Part shown: in pieces, positions 1-10,959 of the stretch
Position numbering within the stretch: the first letter of the stretch is position 1
Layout of the letters: every line of letters begins with the position of its first letter
Source of the DNA: Vigna angularis
Taxonomy: Eukaryota > Streptophyta > Magnoliopsida > Fabales > Fabaceae
DNA: 64,000 nucleotides
Direction of reading: 5' to 3'
NCBI RefSeq assembly: GCF_016808095.1
Contig: NC_068976.1
Span: forward strand, 29,124,871-29,188,870
The notes under the pieces: model-generated
The model's database searches: none
What the model saw: only the letters and a program-made list of their open reading frames with translations
Told to the model about the DNA's origin: nothing
Made by a program: the position numbers and the translations under genes

Positions 1-558
1 AAGAAATTTCTTATTGGCTCAAATTTGGTATCAAAGGATATATTTTTGTTTTTTTTTTTTTGGATGAAGAAAGATGGCCACACATCATTTCAAATTTTGA
101 TTGCTTTATTTTCACAAGATTAATTTGGAGACAAAGCTAAATGATCTAAACAAGAGTCATTCATTTTCACTCTTTTTTTTTGTTTTTGTTTTGTCCTAAC
201 GGATTCAGGAATCTCCCAAATGAACGCTAGTGGAGGTAAAGGAAAATCTGCCCCAGTGTAAAACTTGGTATTTATCATTTGGGCTCAAAGACATGATTGG
301 GTCAATCTCTTGTTTAATGAAGGTTGAAGGATGATGATTTCAAGCAATGAACACACAGATATCTCTTAAGAATATGTGATTTAAACATTTGACTACAGGA
401 GATTATGACATCCATTACATTTTATTTGAAATCTCATAAAATGGATGATTTGCATCGAAAATAATGGACTCAACTTTTGCGTAGAAAAGTGAAATGAAAA
501 TGATGATACCAGTTGAAAAACAGATTTTTTTTTGTTTTTGTTTTTGTATATTTTTTTT

Positions 559-1340
559 TTGAAAATTGGGCTTTACGGACCAGCCTAGAAACTGGACCTT
601 GCGGGCCGATATGGGAAATAGGCTTTGTGAGCCATTGGGGAAATTGGGATTTCTTGGCCAATGGAAACTGGGCCCTGTGGGTCAGCATGGAAGCTGGGCT
701 TTGCAAGCCAGTATGGGAAATGGGCTTTGAGAGCTATTGTGGAAATTGAGATTTCTCAGCCAATGTGGAAATTGGGCCTTGCGGGTCAGCATAGAAGTTG
801 GGCTTTGCAAGCCAGTATGGGAAATGGGCTTTGAGAGCTATTGTGGAAATTGGGATTTCTCAGCCAATGTGGAATCTGGGCCTTGCGGGTCAGCATGGAA
901 GTTGGGCTTTGCAAGCCAGTATGGGAAATGGGCTTTCTGGGCCAATGTGGAATCTGAGATTTTTCAGCCAATGTGGAAACTGGGCCTTGCGAACCAGCAT
1001 GGAAACTGGGCTTTGCAAGCCAGTATAGGAAATGGGCTTTCTGGGCCAATGTGGAATCTGAGATTTTTCGGCCAATGTGGAAACTGGGCCTTGCGAACCA
1101 GCATGGAAACTGGGCTTTGCAAGCCAGTATAGGAAATGGGCTTTTCTGGGCCAATGTGAAAATTGAGATTTTTCGGCCAATGTGGAAACTGGGCTTTTGT
1201 GGGCCAGTGTAGGAACTGGGCTTTTGTGGGCCATTGTAGAAACTGGGCTTTTGTGGGCCAGTGTAGGAACTGGGCTTTTGTGGGCCAGTGTAGGAACTGG
1301 GCTTTTGTGGGCCAGTGTAGGAACTGGGCTTTTTTAATTC
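559..1340. repeat. Minisatellite: ~26-bp units in a 104-bp higher-order repeat, passing into pure 27-bp units
   Basis: The block 'gggctttgcaagccagtat' begins at 696, 800, 904, 1008 and 1112, an exact spacing of 104 bp, and each 104-bp unit consists of four variants of a ~26-bp motif (gaaactgggcyttg.gggccagyat). From 1191 the array changes to simple 27-bp units starting at 1191, 1218, 1245, 1272, 1299 and 1326. Long open frames run through it on both strands only because the motif has no stop codon; since 104 is not a multiple of 3 they cannot keep one peptide repeat. It lies in the leader of the Ogre-like element. Confidence 0.9.
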
Positions 1341-2351
1341 TTATTTTTTTTTTGACAACAAATTCCAAGAAAATCATGCTGATAATTTGGAAGACTGTAC
1401 TAAAACACATTGTTAACAATTTGTATCTTTCACACTTATGCTGTTTTTTTTATTTGACAAATATATTACTGAAGGAAAATTATGCAATTTACGGAAAGAA
1501 ATCTTTTTGTATTTTTTTTTTGACAGAGAAGGACAATTGGACTCAATGGGCTCCGAACCGATCTTTGTTTTTTTACTTTCCGACACGGGAAAATCCAGAT
1601 CGGATCGGACCTGAGGAGAAGTAACATAGAAGGAAGTTGGACTTACCAGGCACATTGACCCAATGTATCAGATGACTTGAGCCGTTGAACTTGACACAAG
1701 AAGATGACAAAGAAAACATTTTTTTTTATAGTATATGGAACAAGCTAAAAGAAATTTTTTTTCATTTTTTTGTTATGAGAGGATTTCACAAGATTGAACT
1801 AAAGAAAATTTTGCAACACTACTAGACTCAATGGGCCCAACACTATTCTTGTTACAACCATGACAAGGGTGTGAATTCCTCTATTTTTATTTTTTTGCAC
1901 AAATACTTGTTCACACAAATGGAAAGGGAAATTATGAATTGAAAACACAAAATCTTCATAAACATTTTTTTATTTTTTCCAGAAATTCAGATGCACTGGT
2001 TCAAGAGAAACCGCATATGACAACGGGGCCTAATGGGCTCAAAAACTGTTCATCTACAAATTCAAAGAAAATGACAACTTGGAAGATTGTACTCTAAAGA
2101 CATTGTTGAAAATTTGCACTTTGATACTTTTTTGAGATTTTTGGATTGACTTTTATTTTGCAAGACTACAAAGAAAACTAGGTCAAGCTTGGACCTGAAC
2201 AAAAATCGAACCAAATGCAAAGCAGTCTGAGCTTAACGGGCCGGACGTACCCAAATGTGAGTGCGACACAAGGAATTGAAAATATTTTTATTTTTTTTGT
2301 TTTAAAGTGAAGTTTGACATTATGTGAAAATTATGAAACATGATGAGGGAA

Positions 2352-2392
2352 ATATTTTTTATTTTTTATTTTTTATTTTTTATTTTTTTTTT
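2352..2392. repeat. (ATTTTTT)n short tandem repeat
   Basis: Five to six consecutive copies of a 7-bp T-rich unit in the leader of the Ogre-like element. Confidence 0.85.
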
Positions 2393-3073
2393 GAGAATTA
2401 TTCCATGAACTCGATAACAAGATAAATGCGAAACAAAATACATATGAATCAGAACATGTACATTTTTATTGCTCTAAATTTTTTACGTTTTTTCTTTAGG
2501 TACATTTATTTGCTGTATACAAAGAAAAGATGAAAAAGAAATGACAAAACGATCTCCCTTTCGTGTCTTAATCGAAGGATGGTACTTAAAGTTCTAAGAC
2601 CACATACATGCACTCACCAGGATGGTTTCCTAATTCTTAAATCAAGGGCACCAGAGCTATGGCTCTTTCCACTGTCTCTCCACAACAGTCAGAGTAATCA
2701 ACTAGATGTGGAGACATAAATGAAGAGAACAGACTCTAGCTGGAGTTCTCACGATAGCCAGACAGGAAGTACATCCCAGAGTGACACCGCTACACAACCC
2801 CTCTATTTCTAAGTTGCGCTCAGACCCGGGTATAGGGCCTTACTCATGATATGCATATTGTGTGGAGGGAGATTATATTGTAAAACAACAATTGCAAAAA
2901 TAAACACAGATAAGTAGAAACAATTATTTCAAACATAAATAAAAAGTAGAAGAAACTCACATGCAATTATTCCAAATATTAAACATAGATAAAGACAAAG
3001 GGAATAAAAACACAAAGAAAAACCACATCGAATTCGCTTATCTAATTAAATGGCCTGACCCTTTTTTAGAAAT

Positions 3074-3090
3074 CCCCAGCGGAGTCGCCA
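3074..3090 (-). other. Primer-binding site, tRNA-Arg
   Basis: The minus strand reads TGGCGACTCCGCTGGGG, the complement of a plant tRNA-Arg 3' end including its CCA. It sits two bases after the inferred LTR terminus (…GCGACA). This primer is characteristic of Ogre elements, fixes the element's orientation as minus, and identifies the adjoining LTR as the 5' LTR. Confidence 0.85.
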
Positions 3091-3416
3091 TCTGTCGCAA
3101 CCGGAAAAAATCGCGACGGGACGACGATCCGAAAAAGAAAACGGGTTTTTGAAAAAAGAGATTTGGAGTCGCCACCATAGTTTATTCTGGAAAACTACGG
3201 AAAAACCATAAAATGATAAGGCATGGTCTATTAGAACCAAATTCTTGGTTCGGGAGTCGGTTACGTGTAGGGAAGGTATTAGCACCCTACAACGTCTGCC
3301 TTAAGGCAGTACCTTTAATTAAATATGCGAATATGGATGTGGTTTTCAAAATGTTTAACTTTCCCTTGAAATAAAACTCGAAAGAAACAAACAATATTTT
3401 TTAGGTTTTTGGGCCC

Positions 3417-3642
3417 GACAAGGATTGACCTTGCTCCTACGTATTCTCATTCAGAATGAGAAATCAGGGTTCCGTAGTTCGTTTAGAAAACTGCTTGAAA
3501 ATTTGTTTGAAAATTGTTTGAGAATTTTGCTTGGAAAATGATTATGGATAAATTTGGATTTTTGGGGAAATGAACCTGACAAGGACTGGCCTTGCTCCTA
3601 CGTATCTCCACTTTTGATGGAGAATCAAGGATCACGTAGTTC
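3417..3642. repeat. Duplicated 'gacaagga…ctacgta…acgtagttc' motif inside the Ogre LTR
   Basis: Two related ~65-bp segments start at 3417 and 3577. Each has 'gacaagga.tg.ccttgctcctacgta' and then a short inverted pair (tctcatt…aatgaga in the first, tctcca…tggaga in the second) and ends near 'cgtagttc'. Each could form a small hairpin. A role in RNA packaging or processing is possible but not shown. Confidence 0.65.
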
Positions 3643-3720
3643 TGGCGAGCAAGACTATTTGTTGTTTGAATGTTTTTAGTTTTTGAAAATTTTATATTTT
3701 TTTGGTATTTTTAATTAGGA

Positions 3721-4075
3721 GAGTGAAAAGGTTTTTAGCACAAGGACGATGCGTGCGATCACACATGTGCCTAAACCTTTAAAACATATTTTTGTAATTT
3801 TATTTAAGAAAGAGAAAAGGTTTTTAGCACAAGAACGATGCGTGCGATCACACATGTGCCTAAATCTTTGAAACGTATTTTTGGCATTTTTTTTGAACAA
3901 AGAGAAAAGGTTTTTGACACAAGGACGATGCGTGCGATCACACATGTGCCTAAACCTTTAAAACATATTTTTGTAATTTTTGAAGAAAGAGAAAAGGTTT
4001 TTAGCACAAGGACGATGCGTGCGATCACACATGTGCCTAAACCTTTGAAATATATTTTTGTAATTTTTGGAATTT
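3721..4075. repeat. Four tandem copies of an 87-90-bp repeat in the Ogre LTR
   Basis: The segment 'gaaaaggtttttagcacaag' starts at 3725, 3814, 3904 and 3991 (spacings 89, 90 and 87). Every copy keeps the core 'gatgcgtgcgatcacacatg', which includes the palindrome CACATGTG. Divergence is low apart from short indels between units. Short open frames across it are by-products of the repeat. Confidence 0.9.
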
Positions 4076-4384
4076 ATCTTTTATTTTTGTATTTTTCTTT
4101 TTGTCTTTTATTTTATTTTTATTTTTTATATATTTTTTTTTAACAAACCCAACAAAATATAAGATACAATACACAAGAGTAGAGTTATCACGGGCTACAT
4201 ACAGTGAAAGAAATAAAAACTTAAAAATAAAGCGAAAGAAACAAACCAACAAGAATAGGAGTGCAGAGATGAAAACCAGAGGTGTGGAGAAAAATTGGAC
4301 TCTTTTGCATCTGCCAGGGGTGTAAAGATGAAATTTGGAGGTGCGTCCCGGTGTTTGCTTGTCAGACCCGAGGTACCTTTCTTG

Positions 4385-5460
4385 TTATTTGTGGGAGTGT
4401 GAATAGGAGTTACGCCTCAACAGCAAGAAAGGAGCAGCCCACGTCGAGCCTTTCATTTCATTGTTCAGAGATCTCTTCTTCTTCAGCATGGGACCAAAGG
4501 AGGCTGGGGTTTCTTCATCATCCACGGCGGCTCCATAGCCAGCGCCGCCGCACAACTCTTTGGCCAGCCGGGAAGGTTGTCGGCGACGTCGCCTGTGCTG
4601 AAAGCACCACCACTCATCGTGGCGTCCTTCCCTGGGTGCGCGTAAACTCCGCCACCGCGAAGTATAGACAGCGACACCGCTGCTCGCACCTCCACCATTC
4701 TCTGCTGCCAAGGTCATCGCCGGTCGCGCGCCAGCTGCTGCTGTCACCGAGTCAGGGTCCTCGCTCTCCGTCGAGCTCTCTCCACCATCATCGCGTGGCC
4801 GCCACTGTCAAACTTGTGTTTGGGTGCTGGAAACTGGTTTTTGTTAAGTTCAATGGGGTGAGGATGATCAAGGGTTCTTTCGGTGGAGGCAGGATGATGA
4901 TGCTTTTGGGTGGTGGGTTTGGTAAGAGATGAATGATGGATGTCCTCGGTATAAGGTGTTGGAGGTAAAAAAATGGAAATATGGTTGGGATGTTACGGAT
5001 GAGAGGGAGCCAGTGCCCCTATGTCGCGGTCATGAGTTGTTGGGGCTTGATGTTTGGGTGATGGAAGTCAAGTTGGGATGGTTACGGGTGAGGGTAATGG
5101 CCGCGAGATGTGTTGGAGATGAAGGTGATGATGTTGGCTGTGTGTGAATATGGAGGATGGGTGCTTGGCCGTGTCAAGATGGCTGTGGTAGTGGGTGAAT
5201 ATGGAGGATGGGCAGTTACTAGTAACAGTGGGCGTAGGGATGAAGAGATGGATGTTGGAGGAGGTAAGGAATTGGGAGTGAAAGGGAAGTGTGGTTAGGT
5301 GGTTGCGGACAAGAGTAGCAGAGGGAGACAGCGTCCCTAGGCCATGGTCATGAGGTGTTGGCCGTGTGTAAGGATGAAGGTGATCAGAGAGGGATCAGTG
5401 GTGCCATGAAGGGATCGTCGTGAGAGGCAAAGGCCCTGGTCAGAGGTGGATGATGAATGA
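4385..5460. other. GC-rich segment within the Ogre LTR
   Basis: This segment is much richer in G and C and in CpG than the surrounding AT-rich DNA, and open frames occur on both strands (216 codons plus, 120 codons minus in the 4282-4932 part). The peptides are compositionally biased (Ser, Arg, Ala, His) and match no family I recognise. A ~55-bp segment recurs: 'gagagggagccagtgcccct' near 5001 and 'gagggagacagcgtccctag' near 5321, each followed by '..ggtcatgag'. I treat it as part of the LTR, perhaps from captured genic DNA, rather than as a gene. Confidence 0.5.
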
Positions 5461-5696
5461 AGAGTAAAATCCAGAAGATCCCCCTTTAGGAGATGAAGGT
5501 CTTGTGTTTAAATTGGGAGAAGATTGAGAATTGTCGGCAACTCTGATTGGAGTTCCTCTGTCGGCAGCTGTGATTGGGGGAATGTTTGAAAGTGGAAGAA
5601 TTTGGTAGGTAGACAGATAATTGGAGGGTTGGTGAAGTGGGGGAAGGTAGAAGTGGACCGTTGGAAGATTGTGGGAATCATTACTGGGGACCAGGA

Positions 5697-6382
5697 ACGA
5701 CGGGTGATCAAGACGAGCGGTAGGAGGGAAATTACCAGGACGAGCGGTAAAAAAGGCCGATGGTGGACGAGCGGTAGAAAGGGGAGGTGATGGACGAGCG
5801 GTTGAAAGGGGAGGAGTGATCTGGACGAAAGCCTCACCACACTCTTTGCCGATTGCTGTTTGCTGCTGGGCCGAACGCTGGACGAAACTAAGCACGAACG
5901 CTGAAGACAAACGTCATTGAGACCGAACATTCAAATGAAGACCGAACGTTCACTAACACTATGACCGAACGGTAAAACTGAGAGGCCGAACGGTTGAGGA
6001 CGAACGGCCGAATGGTTGAAAAACGACCCAACGGTTGAGGCTGAGGACGAACGTCCAGAAGGACCGAATGGCCGAACGGTCGAATAGTGAACGGTTGAGG
6101 ATGACCGAACGGTTGAGGCCGAGGACGAACGTCCTAAAGGACCGAGACGAACGTCTGTGATATTATTAATAAAGAACGAACGTTTGCATGTAGAGGGAAG
6201 TAACCGATCGTCAAAAAGATTTGGAGCAGAGAAGCGAACGGTCCGAAAGGCAGAGGACGAACGGTCGCACAATGCAGTTGACGAACGGTCCGAAAGGCAG
6301 AGGACGAACGATCGCACAATGCAGTGGACGAACGTCACGCATGAGAGAGGACGGAGCCGAACGTCAGAGGACGAACGCTCTT
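5697..6382. repeat. Array of degenerate CGAACG (CGTTCG) motifs in the LTR U3
   Basis: Roughly 30 copies of 'gacgaacg', 'ccgaacggt' or close variants ('gacgagcggt' at the left end) are packed into under 700 bp, spaced about 10-40 bp apart and not at a fixed period. Segments such as 'gaacggtccgaaaggcagag' occur twice (6238 and 6284). It sits at the upstream side of the minus-strand LTR, where promoter and enhancer elements lie. Confidence 0.8.
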
Positions 6383-7711
6383 TTTTTATTTTTACTTTTA
6401 TTTTTTATTATTTGTTTTTTTACTCTTTTTTTTTTATTTGACACTCATGATGAAAATAAAATAAATCTGTTGGTATATCCGGACGAAATTGGGTGTTGAC
6501 ACAAAGCATTTAGTTTCTTAATACCAATTTTGATAAAATCATAGAATGAAAGGAGTAGAAGTTAAATTATGAGCGTGATGGTAACAAATTTATTAAGTTT
6601 AAATTCCAAATTGAAATCTAGTGCATTTTTTTTTCTTAATTTCACTTCTGCGACAAATGATAAATCACAAGATCAAGTTTATATTGACCAAACAAGTTGG
6701 AGATGTGAATTGTTTAAAACTAGCTTACATGATGTGATTTACTTTATAAAGTAATTTTCTGGTCCAACTGAGAGCTAACAGGTTCATTATGACTAGTTTA
6801 CTAATTTCTTGTTGATTTTTTAATTAGTTGGTATATAATGCAGTTCTTCTTGAAAATTACTCAATATTCTACAATCTGCTCAAATCTAGAAGATGTGTAA
6901 TTTGTTAGAATATTTTTATTCTTTTTACAAAAATGAAATGAAAATATGCTTATCAATATGAAACATTCCAAAGGGAACGAGCAGTGGTCTTTGTTCTGAA
7001 TAAGGAGATAGAGTCAACAACAACAATTTTATCTGTTCATAACTTTCTTCAATAATTTGTTCATGTTAAATCATTTAGTACGATGTGTAGGAGCTTCATT
7101 TTTTTTTTGTGTTTTGACGTTGGTTATATGCAAGAAGATGAAAAGTATATTTCGAAATATTTTTTTCATTTATAGACAATTTAATAGTCGAAATATCAAA
7201 TCTCCCTAGAGATAAACTACTAATTCTAAATTTAAAAACAAAATTTAATAACAATTAGAAGAGAAAAAATATAACACAACTCTCAAATCAAAATCAACAT
7301 CAATATCATCAATTATTTTGTTATTAAAGTAGAAAACAAATGAACGAACAAAACAAGAGCAACAAATTGCGGTGTCGTGGGTTATTGTGTATGGGTGAGA
7401 GAGAAACAAATTAGATAAGTGAAGAAGGTGGATTAAGGTTAGGCGAGTGTTTCTGATTTTTTTCAGTTGGGGCTACAGTATGGATGATAAAGAAAAAGTT
7501 GGAGTGAGAGAGATGAAAGAGAAAAAGTTGAGAGAAATGAGGGATGCGACTAAAGGTGTGGGGGTTTCTTGCTTTTTTTTTTTAGTTTTGAGAATCAAAA
7601 TTATTTAAATATCCTTGAATTTAAAACATAGAATCCATAATATATGATGATATTTTTGTCTACTAAAAACCAGTACACATTACTAAACTGTACCAACTGA
7701 AATATATATAA

Positions 7712-7714
<3 letters not shown>

Positions 7715-7748
<34 letters not shown>
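7715..7748. repeat. (TA)n microsatellite
   Basis: About 17 consecutive TA dinucleotides. Confidence 0.95.
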
Positions 7749-7753
<5 letters not shown>

Positions 7754-9062
7754 TTATTTTGGGATTTATGGCATATATGTATTAAAAAATGTTTCAACTT
7801 AATGTGTGTCATAAATATTTTATTGATGAATTTTTTATAAGAGAGAAACAATTGAAAATAATTGAAGAAAAGAAAAGAATGAAAACGAAGGAGAAAAAAA
7901 TTAAGGAAATGGAGTTGAGAAAAAAGAAAGTTAAAGAAAAGGAGTTTAGAGAAAAAGAAATGCAAGAAAAATTATTAAAGAAAAAAAGTGAAATAAACAA
8001 AAAATATATATAGCTAAAAAGGACCAAAGATTTAAATACAAAGATAGTGTTTTTTATGTAGATATTATTATTTTGTTTATACAATTTAAAGAAAAGGTGG
8101 CAATTAGAAATTCTAACAATCTATTAGGTCTCAATTTATTATCAGTATGTGTACGCATTTTAGTTTTTAATTGAAAAATAATAAAAGGATGATCTTTGGT
8201 ATATTATGCTTTTTTGATAAGTGTATTTTTGACATTCGAGGACAAATATCCTTTAAGAAAGAAGAATGATAAAAGATTATTCTTTAATCTAATATAAGAA
8301 GAATTTAAAGAGAAATTATTGTCAGAACTTATGAAAAATTCAATGACCAAAAGCTTAGAAAAATTAAATCGTTAAAGCTTGATTCTCCATAAAGCTTGAA
8401 ACTCAAAGGAAATGAAAATCATTATTTTCGGCACATTTATAGAATAGTTGTTTTGTTTAAAAGAAATTTTGTAAGGTTTTATTTGTTGTATGCTCTGTTT
8501 TATTTTCTGTACACTCACTCCTGTTCGCAATAATTGAATTTTCATGTTTGTTTCAGGCCCAACCTATTTAGGCCTTCCTGTGTAATACATAGGTTATATA
8601 TACATGTCCAAACACTTTTGATATTCATTATATGAATTTTGAATTCATTGAGAAGAAATTTTCTTAGTTCTTGTCATAGAAAGTTCTTATGTTGTGGTGA
8701 ATATTTATTATGTCATTGATCTACTAAATAGTGACGTTTCCATCTATATTTTATATTTCTGTACTTTTTTTAATTTTTTGTTTGTTTATATTAGATTATG
8801 AAAAACTAAAGTCATCATAGCGCATGACATAACTTCCGTTCATTTCATTCATAACTGAAGTCGTCACAAACAATGGGATAACTTCAATATATTTCATTCC
8901 AGAACTGAAGTTGTGCCAACATGACAAGGCTTTACCTTTAGATCATTTTTCACAAAAATTGTCATAACTTGGTATGACTTGAGTTCATCAATAGTGAAAT
9001 CACTTCTTCTTCAGATGACTTTTCCATATGCGAAAATACCGAGTATGGACATAATAGAAATA

Positions 9063-9126
9063 ACACAAATTGAAAAATATGAATGAGTGACACAAATTGA
9101 AAAAGATGAATGAGTGACACAAATTA
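9063..9126. repeat. 27-bp tandem repeat, about 2.4 copies
   Basis: The unit 'acacaaattgaaaaatatga' plus 'atgagtg' starts at 9063, 9090 and, partially, 9117. The related words 'gatgaatgagtgac' recur near 19178, on the far side of the copia insertion. The copia therefore seems to have landed inside an older repeat of this kind. Confidence 0.8.
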
Positions 9127-9377
9127 AGAGTAATGGTAACATGACACACAATTATATTCATTTGACACATATAACAAAGATAAAATTGTCATAAAAGAAT
9201 AAATTTTTATAATTAAAAAAAAAAAAGAATAAAAAATAAGAAAGAATAATGTAAAAAAATTACATTTGTTATCATTCCTCACAAATTAACAATAAAAAGT
9301 ATGAAAAAGTTTTTTTAACAACTTTTCTTGACAATTTTTTACAACCATCTACGTGGTAGCTTGGATTGGTCTGTTTC

Positions 9378-9577
9378 TGTTGAAGATAGAATTTGAATTT
9401 AAATTATTGTTACGCTTAGTTAGAAACCAATTTTAATTTTATAAGTTGTTTTCTGTTTTATAAAGTTATTTCCTAATTTTATGTATAAGCGGTTAACAGT
9501 GCTTATATATTTGTACCTCATTTGAGAAGTAAAAATGAATGAAGAGAGTAGCAATTATTCCCGGAATTGTTTTAACA
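9378..9577 (+). repeat. Left (5') LTR of the decayed copia
   Basis: Begins TGTTGAAGATAGA and ends TTTTAACA; about 96% identical to 18881-19080. The TATA-like 'cttatatatttg' is near 9503. Confidence 0.95.
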
Positions 9578-9592
9578 TGGTATTAGATGTTG
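9578..9592 (+). other. Primer-binding site, initiator-Met tRNA type
   Basis: TGGTATTAGATGTTG directly follows the LTR end. It resembles the usual copia PBS TGGTATCAGAGC with later changes. Confidence 0.8.
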
Positions 9593-9660
9593 TTTAATTC
9601 TGGGACCCTTGACTTCATTTCCTTACTATTTTTCAATCCCTAAAATTCCCAATTTAAGCC

Positions 9661-10527
9661 GTGGACAATGCTTCCACCTCTTCACCGCTTACCACCTTTA
9701 CTCCGTCCTCCAATATTATCATTCAGCAAGATAATTCTTCCTTTCCCATCACTGTTATCCTTGATGACTCTAAATATCCTCTTTGGTCCCAACTAATGGA
9801 CATGCGTGTTAGTGCTCGAAACAAATCGGGGTACCTTACTGGCGCAACAACGAAACCCTCCATTTATGACCCCACCTATGATAATTGGGTTACTGAGAAT
9901 AAACTGGTGAAAAGATGGCTTATTGACTCCATGAGCCCCCTGTTGATGCAGCGGTTTATCTGCCTTGAATCTGCCCAGCAAATTTGGGATGCCGCTTTAC
10001 GCACATTCTACGATGGATCCGATGAAACTTGCCTTTTCGAACTAAACCAACGATCTTTCTCCACCAAACAACATGGTCGTCCCCTCTCTACTTATTATAA
10101 CGAACTACTCTTCATATTTCAAGAGATTGATCATCGTATGTCTTCTTCTGAAACCACCATGAATGACGTGGTCCAGATGCATTCTTCCATGGCTCGTCTA
10201 CGCGTTCACATCTTTCTTAGCGGCTTGGACGCTGATTTTGACCAAGTTCGTGGAGAGATTCTTCGTAAAGACCCAAAGTTGGACCTTGAGAACACATATG
10301 CATATGTCCGTCGTGAACATCAGCAATGTATCACTATGGGTCGTCCTGCCCCTACCTCGGATTCCTCAGCTCTACTATCTCAGGTTCCTCATTCTTCCAC
10401 GGTCAATTATCCTCCTAAACACCGTAAGGATAATTCCTCTGGAAAACCCTTATTATGTTCTCATTGTGGTGATTCTGGTTACTCCAAGAATCGTTGTTAT
10501 GAAATCATCGGGTATCCAACATGGTGG
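9661..10527 (+). pseudogene. Copia gag (capsid/nucleocapsid), 5' part of a broken polyprotein
   Basis: About 289 codons of copia gag: an N-terminal segment with '..YPLWSQLMDMRVSARNK', a UBN2-type capsid core (residues ~50-220) and a zinc knuckle near codons 270-283. Three defects are visible. The first codon is GTG in a context (gtggacaatgct) where ATG is expected. The knuckle reads CSHCGDSGYSKNRC, so the metal-binding His of CX2CX4HX4C is Tyr. The frame then runs into inserted gypsy DNA at 10528. It would encode the structural protein of the virus-like particle if intact. The reading resumes at 15409. Confidence 0.88.
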
Positions 10528-10959
10528 GTGATGAGTGCATATTTATGCCCACATTTATGCTTTAAAATTCAAATTTTTGATGGGATAATTGTGCTTAAAT
10601 GGTTGATTTTAAGTGAATTTGTAATGATTGGAATTGTTGGGTTTAGGAATTAAAAGGGACTTAAAAAGTGATTTTTAGTTGCATAAATTATTCTTGGAAA
10701 TTCTTACGTTTATTTGTGCAGCTGAGAAAATAAGTTTTATTGGTCCAAATGGGAATTTAAGGCCCAAAATCAAATTTTGTTTGGAAAATAATATACAAAT
10801 GGGCCGAACAAAAAGACTTTACCCTTGCACCTCCTAAAATCCTTACATACACTCCTATTTCTGAAACAGGCCAACAACCAAGCCCAAACACTAAGCCTTT
10901 TCTACTACACCTCCCTAAGTTTCTTATTCACACCCCTCCTAAACTAGACTCCACCAGAT

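Larger units (their letters stand above)
1..6501 (-). mobile_element. Ogre-like Ty3/gypsy retrotransposon, 5' part, cut by the window edge
   Basis: Read on the minus strand, a long LTR (3093-6501) is followed by a primer-binding site matching the 3' end of tRNA-Arg (3074-3090) and about 3 kb of leader that runs off the left edge. The tRNA-Arg site, the second copy of the core 'ggagtcgcca' just inside the LTR (near 3166-3175) and the multi-kilobase LTR are the hallmarks of the Ogre lineage known from legumes. No gag or pol domain is visible in 1-3073, which agrees with the long untranslated leader of Ogre elements; the coding part would lie to the left. The region between the minisatellite and the PBS is low-complexity, T-rich DNA with scattered 'aatgggc' motifs and no credible ORF. 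Lineage is inferred; the 3' LTR and target duplication are outside the window. Confidence 0.78.
3093..6501 (-). repeat. 5' LTR of the Ogre-like element (~3.4 kb)
   Basis: On the minus strand the LTR begins TGTCAACACCCAATTTCGTC (ending at 6501) and ends …GCGACA at 3093, giving TG…CA termini next to the tRNA-Arg PBS. Its length of about 3.4 kb is large for a plant LTR but normal for Ogre. It contains a four-copy ~89-bp repeat, a duplicated 'gacaagga..ccttgctcctacgta' segment (3417-3480 and 3577-3642), a GC-rich part (4385-5450) and an array of CGAACG motifs (5697-6382). The last lies at the 5' side of the LTR, that is in U3. The outer boundary is set by motif only, because the second LTR is not in the window. 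Confidence 0.68.
6502..9377. other. AT-rich DNA without a recognisable gene
   Basis: No ORF with family-like features is present. A 74-codon plus-strand frame at 7789-8013 is nearly all Lys, Glu, Met and Ile and looks like translated A-rich sequence. The stretch holds a (TA)n microsatellite at 7715-7748, a 27-bp tandem repeat at 9063-9126, and a pair of similar 'ataacttc…cataactgaagt' segments at 8829-8915. These suggest old, unidentified repeats. Confidence 0.6.

Noticed and set aside
737..1419. Repeat-rich proteins (131, 151 and 153 codons) on both strands in the minisatellite
   Set aside because: The open frames exist because the ~26/27-bp motif has no stop codon. The 104-bp period changes frame each unit, both strands are open, and there is no start context or domain.
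4282..4932. A 216-codon plus-strand gene and overlapping minus-strand frames in GC-rich DNA
   Set aside because: Biased composition on both strands, no recognised family and a position inside a 3.4-kb LTR. Kept only as a GC-rich LTR segment.
5440..6338. Minus-strand frames of 135-156 codons rich in Ser, Pro, Arg and Val
   Set aside because: They are translations of the CGTTCG motif array and its neighbour. Several overlapping frames are open alike.
7789..8013. A 74-codon Lys/Glu-rich coiled-coil protein
   Set aside because: Translated A-rich low-complexity DNA next to a (TA)n tract; no homologue or gene context.
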